Positions 8,210 through 16,968 of a stretch of DNA of 64,000 nucleotides are shown here, one piece after another (positions within the stretch are counted from its first letter, which is position 1; each line of letters opens with the position of its first letter). The translations under genes were made by a program, and so were the position numbers. The notes below the pieces were generated by a model, which was given only the letters and a program-made list of their open reading frames with translations, had not been told where the DNA came from and searched no databases. Source of the stretch: Streptomyces sp. B3I8 (GTDB taxonomy: Bacteria; Actinomycetota; Actinomycetes; Streptomycetales; Streptomycetaceae). Where the stretch lies: the NCBI RefSeq assembly GCF_030816915.1, contig NZ_JAUSYN010000002.1, positions 496,001 to 560,000 on the forward strand. Direction: 5' to 3'.

Positions 8210-10612
8210 ATGTCTGCACGGACGGCCGCCCGACGCCGGCTCGGTTCCATACGTCTCTCGCTGATCCTGCTCGCGCTCGTGCCCAGCGTGACGCTCGCCG
8301 CGATCTGGGGCGTGACGACGGCGCAGATGTTCGCCGAAGGGCTGCGGCTGCGGCACCAGACGGAACTCAGCCGGTCGACCGGAGCGATGGGCACCGACGC
8401 CACGCTGGCGTTGCAGCGGGAGCGCGGTCTGTCCGCCGCCTGGCTGGCCTCGCCGCACGGCTCCCGCGCCGCCCTGGACGCCCAGCGCCGTACGACCGAC
8501 GCGGCCATCGCGAAGCTGCAAAGACGCTCCGCGGCGGTCCGCAGCGCCCCCGCCCGCATCTCCGAGCGGATGTACTCCGTCATCGCCTCGACGAACAGCC
8601 TCGAGTACTACCGCGGCCAGGTGGACCACCTCACCGACATCACCGCCGGCCAGGTACTGGAGCAGTACACCTCGATCATCGACGATCAGATCCAGGCCTT
8701 CCAGGAGCTCTCCCAGGTCGACGACGGCGACCTCACCTCGCAGGCCGGCCCCCTGGTGGCGCTGGAGCACGCGGCGGAGCTGGCCTCGCAGGAGGACGCG
8801 CAGCTCACTCTCGCCTGGCCGTCGGGCAAGCTGGACGACGCGGCGTGGACCGAGTTCACGCGCCTGGTCGGCGCGCAGCGCTGGGTGGTGCGCGACCAGG
8901 TCGTGCCGTCGCTGCGCGGGTCGGCCAAGTCCCGCGCCGAGCAGGTCATGCAGGGCCCGGACTGGGCGACCCTGCGGCACGTCGAGGACCAGGTGTTCCA
9001 GGCGGGGGTCACCGGCCGTACGGCGCACCGCGAGGTCCGGCTGCCCGACTCCCGCCGGCAGTGGGACAAGGCACTGGACCGGCTCTCCGCGCAGTACGCC
9101 GACCTGATCCGGCAGCAGACCGACCAACTGCTCGACCGCAGCGCGGACAAGGCCCACTCGCTGCTCCTCAAGGCCGCCTGGCTCAGCGCCGGCGGGCTGA
9201 TCGCCCTGCTGGTCTGCGTCGTCCTGTCCTGGCGCATCACCCGCTCGCTCTCCCGGCGGCTGCGCGGGCTGCGCGAGGCCACCCTGAGTCTGGCGGAGCG
9301 GCGGCTGCCCGACGTGGTGGCCCGGCTCGACCGGGGCGAGAAGGTGGACGTCGACGCGGCCACCCCGCCGCTCGACTACGGGCACGACGAACTGGGCCAG
9401 GTGGCACAGGCGTTCAACACCGCGCAGCGCACCGCCGTGCACACCGCGGTGGAGCTCGCCGACACCCGGCGCGGCTTCCAGAAGGTCATCCTGGGCATCG
9501 CCCGGCAGAGCCAGAACCTGGTCAACCTCCAGCTGAGCAAGCTCGACGCGCTGGAGCGCGAGCACGAGGACCCCAAGGTGCTCGCCGGCCTGTACGCGCT
9601 GGACTCCAACGCCAGCCAGTTGCGCCGGTACGAGGAGAACCTCGTGATCATCAGCGGTGAGCAGCCGCGCCGCAGTTGGACCGAGCCGGTGGCCCTGATC
9701 GACATTCTGCGCAGCGCCGTCGGCGAGGTCGCCCAGTACCAGCGGGTGGAGGTGCTCGTCGACGAGGAGGTGTCCGTGGCGCCGCCCGCGGTGGCCGACG
9801 TGATCCACCTGCTCGCCGAGCTGATCGACAACGCGACCGCGTACTCGCCCGCGCCGAGCCCGGTGGGGGTGCGGGCGGCGACGGTCGCCAAGGGGCTGGC
9901 CATCGAGATCGAGGACCGCGGGCTCGGCATGTCCGAGGAGGAGTACGCCGCGTTCAACGCGCAGTTGGCCGAGGCTCCGCAGTTCGACGTGGTGGCGCTC
10001 GCCGACGACCTGCGGCTCGGCATGTTCGTCGTCGCCCGGCTGGCCGTCCGGCACGGGATCGCGGTCACGCTGCGGTCCTCGCCCTACGGCGGGACGACGG
10101 CGATCGTGCTGGTCCCGGACGACATCGTGGTGCGCGACGCCGGCGAGGCCCCGGGGACGCCGCCCGTCACCCGGGACGCCACGGCGTCACCCGCCGACGG
10201 GTCGGGGGCCGGGGGCACGGAGGGCAGTGGTATCACGGGCGCCGGGCCGCGTGCGGCGACGGGCGCCGGGATCGTCCCCGGTCCCGGCCCGTCCGCGGAG
10301 GACCCGTCGGACGAGGGCCGTCCCGCCCCGCTGCCGCGGCGGGTGCCGCAGACCAGTCTGGCCGCCGAACTGCTGGCGGATCCCCCTCCGGACGCAGACG
10401 CCGGGGACCTCGCCGAGGACGAGTTCACCGCCGAGGACGCCGCGACCTCCCTCGCCGGATTCCAGCGCGGCACCCGCGCGGCCCTGGACGACGAACCGCT
10501 CGACGACGGCCCCGTCGCGGCCCGTGTCCCCGATGCCCGGGAGCCGGAGGACAGGCACGGCCCGGAGGATCGGGAGAACAGTGAGGGGAAGGCCGCGTCC
10601 GCAGAAACGTAG
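8210..10612 (+). CDS. cvnA: Conservon component A: nitrate/nitrite-sensor-like histidine-kinase homologue (CvnA)
   Basis: The 800-aa membrane protein has a first transmembrane helix at about residues 14-33, a helical extracellular NIT-like domain to about 320, a second helix at about 322-342, and a HAMP-like region. The HATPase_c domain has N-box ELIDNATAYSP and G1 box EDRGLGMSEEE. There is no clear phospho-acceptor H-box, as usual for CvnA. The last 150 residues are acidic/proline-rich and disordered. The ATG at 8210 follows AGGACG; an upstream extension is proline-rich and rejected. It heads cvnABCD, which together form a membrane complex analogous to eukaryotic G-protein-coupled receptors. 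Confidence 0.93.
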   Translation: MSARTAARRRLGSIRLSLILLALVPSVTLAAIWGVTTAQMFAEGLRLRHQTELSRSTGAMGTDATLALQRERGLSAAWLASPHGSRAALDAQRRTTDAAIAKLQRRSAAVRSAPARISERMYSVIASTNSLEYYRGQVDHLTDITAGQVLEQYTSIIDDQIQAFQELSQVDDGDLTSQAGPLVALEHAAELASQEDAQLTLAWPSGKLDDAAWTEFTRLVGAQRWVVRDQVVPSLRGSAKSRAEQVMQGPDWATLRHVEDQVFQAGVTGRTAHREVRLPDSRRQWDKALDRLSAQYADLIRQQTDQLLDRSADKAHSLLLKAAWLSAGGLIALLVCVVLSWRITRSLSRRLRGLREATLSLAERRLPDVVARLDRGEKVDVDAATPPLDYGHDELGQVAQAFNTAQRTAVHTAVELADTRRGFQKVILGIARQSQNLVNLQLSKLDALEREHEDPKVLAGLYALDSNASQLRRYEENLVIISGEQPRRSWTEPVALIDILRSAVGEVAQYQRVEVLVDEEVSVAPPAVADVIHLLAELIDNATAYSPAPSPVGVRAATVAKGLAIEIEDRGLGMSEEEYAAFNAQLAEAPQFDVVALADDLRLGMFVVARLAVRHGIAVTLRSSPYGGTTAIVLVPDDIVVRDAGEAPGTPPVTRDATASPADGSGAGGTEGSGITGAGPRAATGAGIVPGPGPSAEDPSDEGRPAPLPRRVPQTSLAAELLADPPPDADAGDLAEDEFTAEDAATSLAGFQRGTRAALDDEPLDDGPVAARVPDAREPEDRHGPEDRENSEGKAASAET

Positions 10613-10687
10613 AACTCGTAGACCCGCAGGACCCGCAGGCAGCCCGTCCCGACTCCCCTCGCCGAACCGCTGATTAAGGACGAAGAG

Positions 10688-11119
10688 ATGACACGCCCCG
10701 CCCCCGCCACACACAGCCGACTCGATCAGTTGCTCACCGCGATGGTGGAGCGCGTCGCCGACGTGAACCACGCCGTCGTGCTCTCCGAGGACGGACTGGT
10801 GGTGAGCAAGTCCACCGCGTTCGTGCGCGACGACGCCGAGCGGCTCGCGGCCACCGCGTCCGGCCTGATGAGCCTGAGCCGGGGCGCCAGCATGGACTTC
10901 CGCGGCGGTCCGGTACGCCAGGCGCTGATCGAGATGGCCCACAGCTACCTGATCATCACCGCCGCCGGACCGGGCGCCCATCTCGCCGTGCTCACGCACA
11001 AGGGCGCCGACGTGGGTGTCGTCGCGTACCAGATGAACATGCTGGTGAAGAAGATCGGCGAGCACCTCAGCGCGGCACCGCGCGGCACCGCCGGCCCCGC
11101 GGCCGACCTCGGCGAGTGA
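10688..11119 (+). CDS. cvnB: Conservon component B: roadblock/LC7 protein (CvnB)
   Basis: The 143-aa product has a single roadblock/LC7 domain (LDQLLTAMVERVADVNHAVV, then LIIITAA-like strand and LAVLTHKGADVGVVAYQM). Such proteins act as scaffolds or GTPase-activating-like partners of small GTPases, here CvnD. The gene has an AAGGACGAAGAG ribosome-binding stretch and lies 75 bp after cvnA. It is followed after one base by cvnC. Confidence 0.93.
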   Translation: MTRPAPATHSRLDQLLTAMVERVADVNHAVVLSEDGLVVSKSTAFVRDDAERLAATASGLMSLSRGASMDFRGGPVRQALIEMAHSYLIITAAGPGAHLAVLTHKGADVGVVAYQMNMLVKKIGEHLSAAPRGTAGPAADLGE

Positions 11120-11120
11120 G

Positions 11121-11477
11121 GTGAGCCAGGGCGACGCGGCGGGCCGTCTGGTACGGCCGTTCACGCTGACCGGCGGCCGCACCCGGCCCAGCCGTGCCGA
11201 CTTCACCCTGATCACCTCGGTGACCGCGGTGGACCCGCAGCCCGCCCGCGCGCCGCGGCCGCAGCCGGAACACTCCCGCATCCTGCGGCTGTGCGCGCGG
11301 CCGGTCGTGGTGGCGGAGCTCGCCGGCGCGCTCGACCTGCCCGTCAGCGTGGTGTCGATCATGCTCTGCGACCTGCTGGAGGCGGGCCGGATCACCGTGC
11401 ACCCGCCGCGTTCGATCACCCGTACACCGGACCTGGACCTGCTGCAGAAAGTGAGGGACGGCCTTGGCCGGCTCTGA
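11121..11477 (+). CDS. cvnC: Conservon component C: DUF742 protein (CvnC)
   Basis: The GTG start at 11121 lies one base after the cvnB stop, so translation is coupled. The 118-aa protein carries the DUF742 features: an N-terminal LVRPFTLTGGRTRPS segment and a winged-helix-like C-terminus (VVVAELAGALDLPVSVVSIMLCDLLEAGRI). In conservons this protein bridges the other components; it may also bind DNA, but that is unproven. Confidence 0.92.
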   Translation: MSQGDAAGRLVRPFTLTGGRTRPSRADFTLITSVTAVDPQPARAPRPQPEHSRILRLCARPVVVAELAGALDLPVSVVSIMLCDLLEAGRITVHPPRSITRTPDLDLLQKVRDGLGRL

Positions 11478-12057
11478 CCGCACCGCCCCCGTGGTCGCTC
11501 CGCCCGACACGGTCAAGATTCTCGTCGCCGGCGGTTTCGGCGTCGGGAAGACCACGATGGTCGGCTCGGTGAGCGAGATCGTGCCGTTGCGCACCGAGGA
11601 ACTGCTGACCTCCGCCGGGCTCGGGGTCGACGACCTGGACGGGATCGAGGAGAAACGTGTCACCACCGTGGCGCTGGACTTCGGGCGCATCACCATCAGC
11701 GAGGAGCTGGTGCTGTACCTGTTCGGCACGCCGGGGCAGCAGCGCTTCTGGTTCATGTGGAACGACCTGGCCATAGGCGCGCTCGGGGCGGTGGTGCTCA
11801 TCGATGTGCGCCGGCCGGACACGAGCTTCGCGGCGATCGACTTCTTCGAGCGGCGGCGGATCCCGTTCGTCGTCGGCGTGAACGGCTTCCACGGGAAACA
11901 TCCGTACGGGGCGGAGGAGATACGCGAGTCTCTGGCGCTGCCGAAGGACGTGCCGGTGCTGCTGTGCGACGCGCGGGAGCGGGGCTCCTGCCGGGACGTG
12001 CTGATCGCGCTGGTGGACCGGGTGATATCGGCGTCCGCGCACTCCGAGGACCGGTAG
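11464..12057 (+). CDS. cvnD: Conservon component D: small Ras-like GTP-binding protein (CvnD)
   Basis: The 197-aa GTPase overlaps cvnC by 14 bp and starts at TTG 11464 after a GAGGGA ribosome-binding site. The P-loop GGFGVGKTT is at about residues 22-30. The switch-II motif is FGTPGQQRFW in place of DTAGQ. The base-recognition motif reads VGVNGFHG, so the usual Asp of NKxD is missing. CvnD proteins typically have loosened G4 motifs, but this one is especially degenerate, which may affect guanine specificity. It ends the operon, convergent with the GlxA-type regulator. Confidence 0.93.
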   Translation: MAGSDRTAPVVAPPDTVKILVAGGFGVGKTTMVGSVSEIVPLRTEELLTSAGLGVDDLDGIEEKRVTTVALDFGRITISEELVLYLFGTPGQQRFWFMWNDLAIGALGAVVLIDVRRPDTSFAAIDFFERRRIPFVVGVNGFHGKHPYGAEEIRESLALPKDVPVLLCDARERGSCRDVLIALVDRVISASAHSEDR

Positions 12058-12104
12058 GGCGGCGCTCCCCCGGCTCCGCCGCCCGCTTCGGCTCCCCGCT
12101 TTCG

Positions 12105-13019
12105 CTACCGGACGGCCCGGGAGCGCAGGCGGCGGAGCATGCGTGCATCCTCGAAGCCGACCTCGCGGGCCGCCGCCTCGGCCGTCGCGCCCTGGCCGAG
12201 CAGTTGTTCGGCGCGTTCCAGGCGCAGGGTCTGCTGGTAGCGCAGCGGGGTGAGGCCGCCGGTCGCGCGGGTGAACAGGCGGGTCAGGGTGCGTTCGCTG
12301 ACCCGGGCGTGGGAGGCGAGGCCGGCCAGCGGCAGCGGCTCGGCGAACCGCGCGTCGATCAGGTCCTGCACCCGGTGCACGGTGTCGTCCAGGTGGGAGC
12401 GGTGCCGCAGCATGGCACTCGCCTGCGGCTGGTCGCCGTTGCGGCGGGCGTGGACGACCATGGTGCGCGCGACCCGCGCGGCCAGGGCGGGGCCGTGCCG
12501 CAGCGCCACCAGGTGCAGGGCGAGGTCGATGCCGCTGGCGATGCCGGCGGAGGTGACCACCCGGTCGTCGGTGGTGAACAGCACGTCACGGACGACGGTG
12601 GCCCGCGGATGGCGGGCGGCCAGTTCGTCCTGGAGGTCGTGGTGGGTGGTGCAGCGCCGCCCGTCCAGCAGTCCGGCCCGGCCGAGGGCGTCCGCGCCGG
12701 CGCACACGCTGGCGACGGTGCCGCCGGCCGCGTGGTGGGCGCGCAGCCTGCGGAGCACCTCCTCGCCCGGCGCGGAGCACGCACGCAGGGTGGGTGCCCG
12801 CCAGCCCGGCACCACCACCAGATCGTCGGCGTCGAGCGCGGGCCAGTCGGTGGACGCGGTCAGCGGCAGCCCCTGGGCGCTGCGCACCTGCGGATGCTCG
12901 GCGACGTAGTGGAGTGCGTACGGCCTCCCGAGGCGTGCCGCACTGTCGAACACCTGAACGGGTCCCGCCAGGTCGAGCAGGTGGACGTCGGGCAGCAGGA
13001 CGAGGACGACGCGGCTCAC
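12105..13019 (-). CDS. GlxA-type AraC-family transcriptional regulator with DJ-1/PfpI domain
   Basis: The 304-aa protein has an N-terminal DJ-1/PfpI-like amidotransferase-fold domain (VVLVLLPDVHLLDLAGPVQVF; SVCAGADALGRAGLL holds the nucleophile-elbow position). A C-terminal pair of AraC HTHs follows (LASHARVSERTLTRLFTRATG; EAAAREVGFED). The GTG start at 13019 overlaps the stop of the isochorismatase-like gene by 4 bp, so the two are translationally coupled and co-transcribed leftward. The regulator probably controls its own operon. Its ligand is unknown. Confidence 0.93.
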   Translation of the reverse strand: MSRVVLVLLPDVHLLDLAGPVQVFDSAARLGRPYALHYVAEHPQVRSAQGLPLTASTDWPALDADDLVVVPGWRAPTLRACSAPGEEVLRRLRAHHAAGGTVASVCAGADALGRAGLLDGRRCTTHHDLQDELAARHPRATVVRDVLFTTDDRVVTSAGIASGIDLALHLVALRHGPALAARVARTMVVHARRNGDQPQASAMLRHRSHLDDTVHRVQDLIDARFAEPLPLAGLASHARVSERTLTRLFTRATGGLTPLRYQQTLRLERAEQLLGQGATAEAAAREVGFEDARMLRRLRSRAVR

Positions 13020-13567
13020 GCCGAGGATGCTGCCACGTCCGCGGCCAGCTCGGCGACGGTCGCGATCCGGGCGAACCGGTCGCGCAGGACGGCCACGGTG
13101 CGTTCGGTGATCGCCTCGGCGGAGAGGTCGCCGATCGGATGGGTGGCGGTGGCCTCGGGGACGAGCACCGTGCGGTAGCCGAGGTCGCTGCCGAGCCGGG
13201 TGGTGGTCTCCACGCACTGCTCGGTACGGATGCCGCAGACCCACAGCTCCTCCACGCCCGCCTCGGTCAGCAGTTGCTGGAGGTTGGTGGTGGTGAAGGC
13301 GTTGTGGGAGGTCTTGCGCAGAACCGGCTCGCCCGGCCGGGGCCCGTCCAGCTCCGCCAGCAGCCGGACGTGCCCGGAGTCCGGGTCGAACACGTCCCCG
13401 CTGCCGGGTGCGGTGTGCAGGACCCAGACGACGAGGTCGCCGGCCTCGCGGGCGAGGGCGGCCAGCCGGTTGACCGGACGTGCGACGTCCGGGTTGTCGA
13501 TGCTGCCCCACGACGGGCGGGCACGGAACGATTCCTGGACGTCGACGACGATGAGCGCTCGTTTCAT
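13016..13567 (-). CDS. Isochorismatase-family cysteine hydrolase
   Basis: This 183-aa protein has the complete catalytic triad of the family: Asp9 (VVDVQESF), Lys85 (LRKTSHNAF) and Cys118 ([11 protein letters not shown]). Members hydrolyse amides or ureas, such as nicotinamide or N-carbamoyl compounds, or vinyl ethers such as isochorismate. The specificity cannot be told from sequence alone. It is the first gene of a two-gene operon with the GlxA-type regulator, and its stop codon overlaps the regulator's start. A minisatellite lies 65 bp upstream. Confidence 0.92.
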   Translation of the reverse strand: MKRALIVVDVQESFRARPSWGSIDNPDVARPVNRLAALAREAGDLVVWVLHTAPGSGDVFDPDSGHVRLLAELDGPRPGEPVLRKTSHNAFTTTNLQQLLTEAGVEELWVCGIRTEQCVETTTRLGSDLGYRTVLVPEATATHPIGDLSAEAITERTVAVLRDRFARIATVAELAADVAASSA

Positions 13568-13632
13568 GTGCCGATTCTGACCTGCGGGTGCACCCCCTCG
13601 GCAGACCCGATCCGGGCCCGTGCCGGACCGAT

Positions 13633-13764
13633 CCGGTCACGGGCCCGGTCGCAGGCCCGGTCGCAGGCCCGGTCACGGGTCCGGTCGCAGGCCCGGTCAC
13701 GGGTCCGGTCACAGGCCCGGTCACAGGCCCGGTCACGGGTCCGGTCGCAGGTCCGGTCGCAGGT
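13633..13764. repeat. 12-bp minisatellite, 11 tandem copies
   Basis: Eleven uninterrupted 12-bp units of the form CCGGTCRCRGGY follow each other head to tail. Variation is confined to positions 7, 9 and 12. The array lies between the isochorismatase start and the aldo/keto reductase stop. Because 12 is a multiple of three, it keeps frames open on both strands and generates spurious Thr/Ala-Gly-Pro-Val repeat translations. The surrounding sequence has no gene-like coding. Confidence 0.9.
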
Positions 13765-13838
13765 CTGTCCCGACTACCGTCCTGGCAGCGCCCTCGGGGC
13801 CGCCCCGGGACGCCCCCGGGGCGCGCTCGGCGCGGTCC

Positions 13839-14807
13839 TCAATGCCCGCTGACGGCGTGGGGCTCGTACGGCTGTTCCAGGCGCTCGAGATCCTTGTCCG
13901 TCAACTCGACGTCGAGCGCGGCGACCGCGTCCTCGACGTGCGAGGACTTGGTGGCGCCGACGATCGGCGCCGTCACGGTGGGCCGGTGCAGCAGCCAGGC
14001 CAGGGCGATCCGGGCCCGGGGCAGCCCGCGTTCGGCGGCGATCGCGGCGACGGCCTCGGCGATGCGCCGGTCTCCCTCCCCGTACAGGGTCCGGCCGAAG
14101 TTGTCGGTACGGCTGCGGGCGGTGTCCTCGTCCCAGTCGCGGGTGAGCCGGCCGCGGGCCAGCGGGCTCCACGGCAGGACGCCGACGCCCTGGTCGGCGC
14201 AGAGCGGCAGCATCTCGCGCTCCTCCTCGCGATAGAGGAGGTTGTAGTGGTTCTGCATGGACACGAACCGGGTCCAGCCGTGGAGTCGAGCCGTGTACTG
14301 GGCCTTCGAGAACTGCCAGGCGTACATCGAACTGGCCCCGATGTAACGGGCCTTGCCCGCCTTCACCACGTCGTGGAGGGCCTCCATGGTCTCCTCGACG
14401 GGGGTCGACGGGTCGAAGCGGTGGATCTGGTAGAGGTCGACGTACTCCGTGCCGAGGCGGCGCAGGCTGTGGTCGATCTCCGTCATGATCGCCTTGCGTG
14501 AGAGTCCGCCGCCGTTGGGCCCCTCGTGCATCCGGCCGTTCACCTTGGTGGCGAGGACGATCTCCTCGCGCCGCGCGTAGTCCTTCAGCGCGCGGCCGAC
14601 GATCTCCTCGCTGGTGCCGTCGGAGTAGACGTTGGCGGTGTCGAGGAAGTTGATCCCCGCCTCCAGGGCCTGGCGGATCAGTGGCCGGGCGGCGTCCTCG
14701 TCGAGGGTCCACTCGTGGCTGCCGCGCGCGGGCACGCCGAAACTCATGCAGCCCAGGCATATCCGGGACACGTCGAGCCCCGTGGCACCGAGCTTCGCGT
14801 ACTGCAT
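13839..14807 (-). CDS. Aldo/keto reductase
   Basis: The 322-aa TIM-barrel oxidoreductase should be NADPH-dependent. The catalytic tetrad is complete: Asp56 and Tyr61 (DTANVYSDG), Lys88 (LATKVNG) and His129 (YQIHRFD). The C-terminal [14 protein letters not shown] cofactor-binding segment is present. It resembles the YajO/Tas-like branch acting on aldehydes or ketones. It is divergent from the HTH regulator at 14961, with paired inverted repeats in the shared promoter region, so that protein probably controls it. Confidence 0.93.
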   Translation of the reverse strand: MQYAKLGATGLDVSRICLGCMSFGVPARGSHEWTLDEDAARPLIRQALEAGINFLDTANVYSDGTSEEIVGRALKDYARREEIVLATKVNGRMHEGPNGGGLSRKAIMTEIDHSLRRLGTEYVDLYQIHRFDPSTPVEETMEALHDVVKAGKARYIGASSMYAWQFSKAQYTARLHGWTRFVSMQNHYNLLYREEEREMLPLCADQGVGVLPWSPLARGRLTRDWDEDTARSRTDNFGRTLYGEGDRRIAEAVAAIAAERGLPRARIALAWLLHRPTVTAPIVGATKSSHVEDAVAALDVELTDKDLERLEQPYEPHAVSGH

Positions 14808-14866
14808 CGATCACTCCCGTTCGCCGTGCGTCCCCGGGCGGGCGGCCCGCCCTGCCCCCTCTGGGT

Positions 14867-14930
14867 TCCCAGGGAGATCCCCCAGGAATCCCCAAGGCAT
14901 CCCCGAATGATCCCGGAGGTGTCCCTGGGA
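14867..14930. promoter_or_regulatory. Candidate operator region between divergent reductase and regulator genes
   Basis: TCCCAGGGA at 14867-14875 and its exact reverse complement TCCCTGGGA at 14922-14930 flank a run of related CCCCAAGG/CCCAGG words. The whole lies in the 153-bp divergent interval. Placement and symmetry suggest binding by the adjacent regulator. No direct evidence supports that. Confidence 0.4.
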
Positions 14931-14960
14931 TAGGGTCGCGGGCCGGAAGTCTGGGGGAAA

Positions 14961-16505
14961 GTGGTGAACATGGCGGATGTACCCCTGGGTGTTCCGGGCG
15001 AGGAGGAACGGCCCGTCGGCGCGGGCGGCGACCGCGGTGGCGGCCGGCCGTGGATGCGTGACCTGCTCGAACATCTGCGCCCCGCGGCGCGCGATCCCGG
15101 CCGGGTGGTGAACTGGCTCGGTGACGCGGTCGACGGGACGGCCGCGCTGGGCAACCGCCGCGGCGGGCTGCTCGCCGGGCGGCGGGCGCTGCCCGACGCA
15201 CGGCTGGTGGCGGATCTCGCCGCGGGCCGCCTCGCGTCGGCGGCGGTGGACCACGAGGGGCAGCACGCCAGGCTGGTCGCGGTCGGGCGGGCCCCGTCGG
15301 CGTACGTACTGGCGGTCTGGCGCGACCGGCCGTTCGACCAGCGCGCGGCGGAGATCGTCGCGGCCACGGCCTGGGTCCTCGACATGCTGCTGCAGGAGCG
15401 CGGGCGCGCGGCGGAACGCCGCCGGCTGACGCGCGCCACCGCCGACCTCGGGCTTGCCGTGCTGCAACTGCTGATGGTCGGGGACACGGTCGCGGCCCGC
15501 CGGGTCGCCGCGGGCATGTGGCCGGGGCTGCTCGACGCGGACGGACTGTGCGTGTACGTCCTGGAGGGGCCCGCCGGTGACCGGGAGCACCTGGCCCGGC
15601 GCTGCGCCGAGGTCACCGCCGGACGGGCACTGGTGGTGCGCTGCCCCGCCGAGAACCGGCACCTGATCATGGTGGCGCCGCACGCGTGGGGCACCGAGGC
15701 CGCCGAGGAGCTCCAGGACGAGCTGCGCACCCTTGCCGACGGGACGTCCGGGGTGTTCCTGGGCGGCAGCGTCCGGCAGGAACTCGGCGAGACCGCGGTC
15801 GCCTACGGGCAGGCCGTGAACGCCCTGATCGTCGCCAGGTTCCGTCCGGAGGCGGCGGCGATGTACGCCGAGCGCACGCATCCGCAGCGGCTGATGCCGC
15901 CGGGCGCCCTGCACGGCTGGGCGGACCGGCTGCTCCTGCCGCTCGGCACGCTTCCGCTGGCCACGCACGCGGAACTGCAGGCGACGACCCGGCTGGGCCT
16001 GGAGTTCACGGCGGTGAAGGCGGCCAAGGTGCTCGGCGTGAGCCGCAACACGGTACGGGCCCGGATGGACCGCACCGGACAGCTCCTGGGCGCCGACCTC
16101 GGCGACCTGCGCACCCGTGCCGTGGTCCATCTCGCCCTGTCCGCGCTGGCGGACGGGACGGGGTGCGGGGACGGACCGCGGGACGGTTCGGCCCGCGGGG
16201 CCGCGCCGCGCCTCGGAGACCTGCTCCAGGCACCGCACCTGCGCGTCTGGGCACAGGGGCTGCTGGACCGGCTCGCGGAGGACTCCCGGGACCTGCGCGG
16301 CACGCTACGCGCGTGGATAGCCGCCGGGGCGAACGCCGAGCGTGCCGCGCAGGAGCTGGGGGTGCATGTGCAGACGGTGCGCGAGCACGTACGGGCGGGT
16401 GAGCGGGCCCTGGAGCGCCGGCTGCTGGCCGGGGGCAGTGACCTGTACGAGGTCGTCCTGGCGCATCTCGCGGTACGGGAGCTGGAGGAACCGGCGCTGG
16501 GTTGA
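14961..16505 (+). CDS. Helix-turn-helix regulator with PucR-like C-terminal HTHs
   Basis: The 514-aa protein has a variable N-terminal sensor region. In the C-terminal half are two helix-turn-helix segments: LGLEFTAVKAAKVLGVSRNTV near residue 350 and WIAAGANAERAAQELGVHVQTV near residue 460. The last is typical of HTH_30 in PucR-family activators. GTG 14961 follows TGGGGGA; GTG 14964 and ATG 14970 are alternatives. It is divergent from the aldo/keto reductase. The ligand is unknown and the family assignment of the N-terminal region is tentative. Confidence 0.8.
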   Translation: MVNMADVPLGVPGEEERPVGAGGDRGGGRPWMRDLLEHLRPAARDPGRVVNWLGDAVDGTAALGNRRGGLLAGRRALPDARLVADLAAGRLASAAVDHEGQHARLVAVGRAPSAYVLAVWRDRPFDQRAAEIVAATAWVLDMLLQERGRAAERRRLTRATADLGLAVLQLLMVGDTVAARRVAAGMWPGLLDADGLCVYVLEGPAGDREHLARRCAEVTAGRALVVRCPAENRHLIMVAPHAWGTEAAEELQDELRTLADGTSGVFLGGSVRQELGETAVAYGQAVNALIVARFRPEAAAMYAERTHPQRLMPPGALHGWADRLLLPLGTLPLATHAELQATTRLGLEFTAVKAAKVLGVSRNTVRARMDRTGQLLGADLGDLRTRAVVHLALSALADGTGCGDGPRDGSARGAAPRLGDLLQAPHLRVWAQGLLDRLAEDSRDLRGTLRAWIAAGANAERAAQELGVHVQTVREHVRAGERALERRLLAGGSDLYEVVLAHLAVRELEEPALG

Positions 16506-16968
16506 GCGGGGAGAACGCCCGCCGGACCGGACGAATCGGGGCATCCCGGATCGGGCTGTGCACGGCTGAGTGCCTGGTGGGCGGGGGCGGGCATCCCCGC
16601 GATGGCCGAAAGGGCGGGGAGCGGCCTAGTTTGCAGGAACGTTCGCCTCCGGGGGCGGCAGGGCGCGACCGGCACGGGGGTTCGGTCGCGCGTGGCGCTC
16701 CCGGGGGCGGACCCGCTCCCCCTCACGCCTCACCCGCTCCCCCGCCCGTCCCCGCCACGGGTGTCGCCCGCCGCGCCACTGGCCCACGGCCCCGCCCCGT
16801 CCCACTCCGCCGCACCTGCTTGCCGCCTCCCCACGCCGTCGTTCGGCCCAAAAAGTGGTTCGGAGTGACGGGCCCGGGTACAGCGGTGGCGTCGTGCGGT
16901 CGAGTCACCGTTCCCGGAGGGGGCGGCGAGGACGACCGCGTCGTGCTCGCAGGTGCGCGGGAGAACTC
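16506..16968. other. 463-bp upstream region of cydAB, no gene seen
   Basis: Open frames in this stretch translate to low-complexity Arg/Gly/Pro sequences. It is C-rich around 16720-16830. The only recognisable element is a SigB-like promoter candidate at 16857-16881. I looked for a Rex operator (TGTGAA-N-TTCACA type), often found before cydAB in Streptomyces, and saw none. Confidence 0.5.
16857..16881 (+). promoter_or_regulatory. SigB-type promoter candidate before cydA
   Basis: GGTT (16857-16860), a 15-bp spacer, then GGGTAC (16876-16881) fit the Streptomyces SigB-family promoter pattern GNNT-N14-16-GGGTAC/T. It lies 88 bp before the GTG start of cydA. Only sequence similarity supports it. 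Confidence 0.5.

Noticed and set aside
11464..11477. ATG start further downstream for cvnD to avoid overlap with cvnC
   Set aside because: The next in-frame start would remove the P-loop strand; the TTG with GAGGGA fits conservon overlaps.
13588..13764. Collagen-like Gly-Pro-Val repeat proteins on both strands
   Set aside because: They are by-products of the 12-bp minisatellite, whose unit is a multiple of three; the flanking sequence has no start context or family match.
13633..13764. Possible CRISPR array
   Set aside because: The 12-bp units are contiguous with no unique spacers and no cas genes are near.
16506..16968. Rex operator upstream of cydA
   Set aside because: No sequence resembling TGTGAA-N-TTCACA was found on reading the interval.
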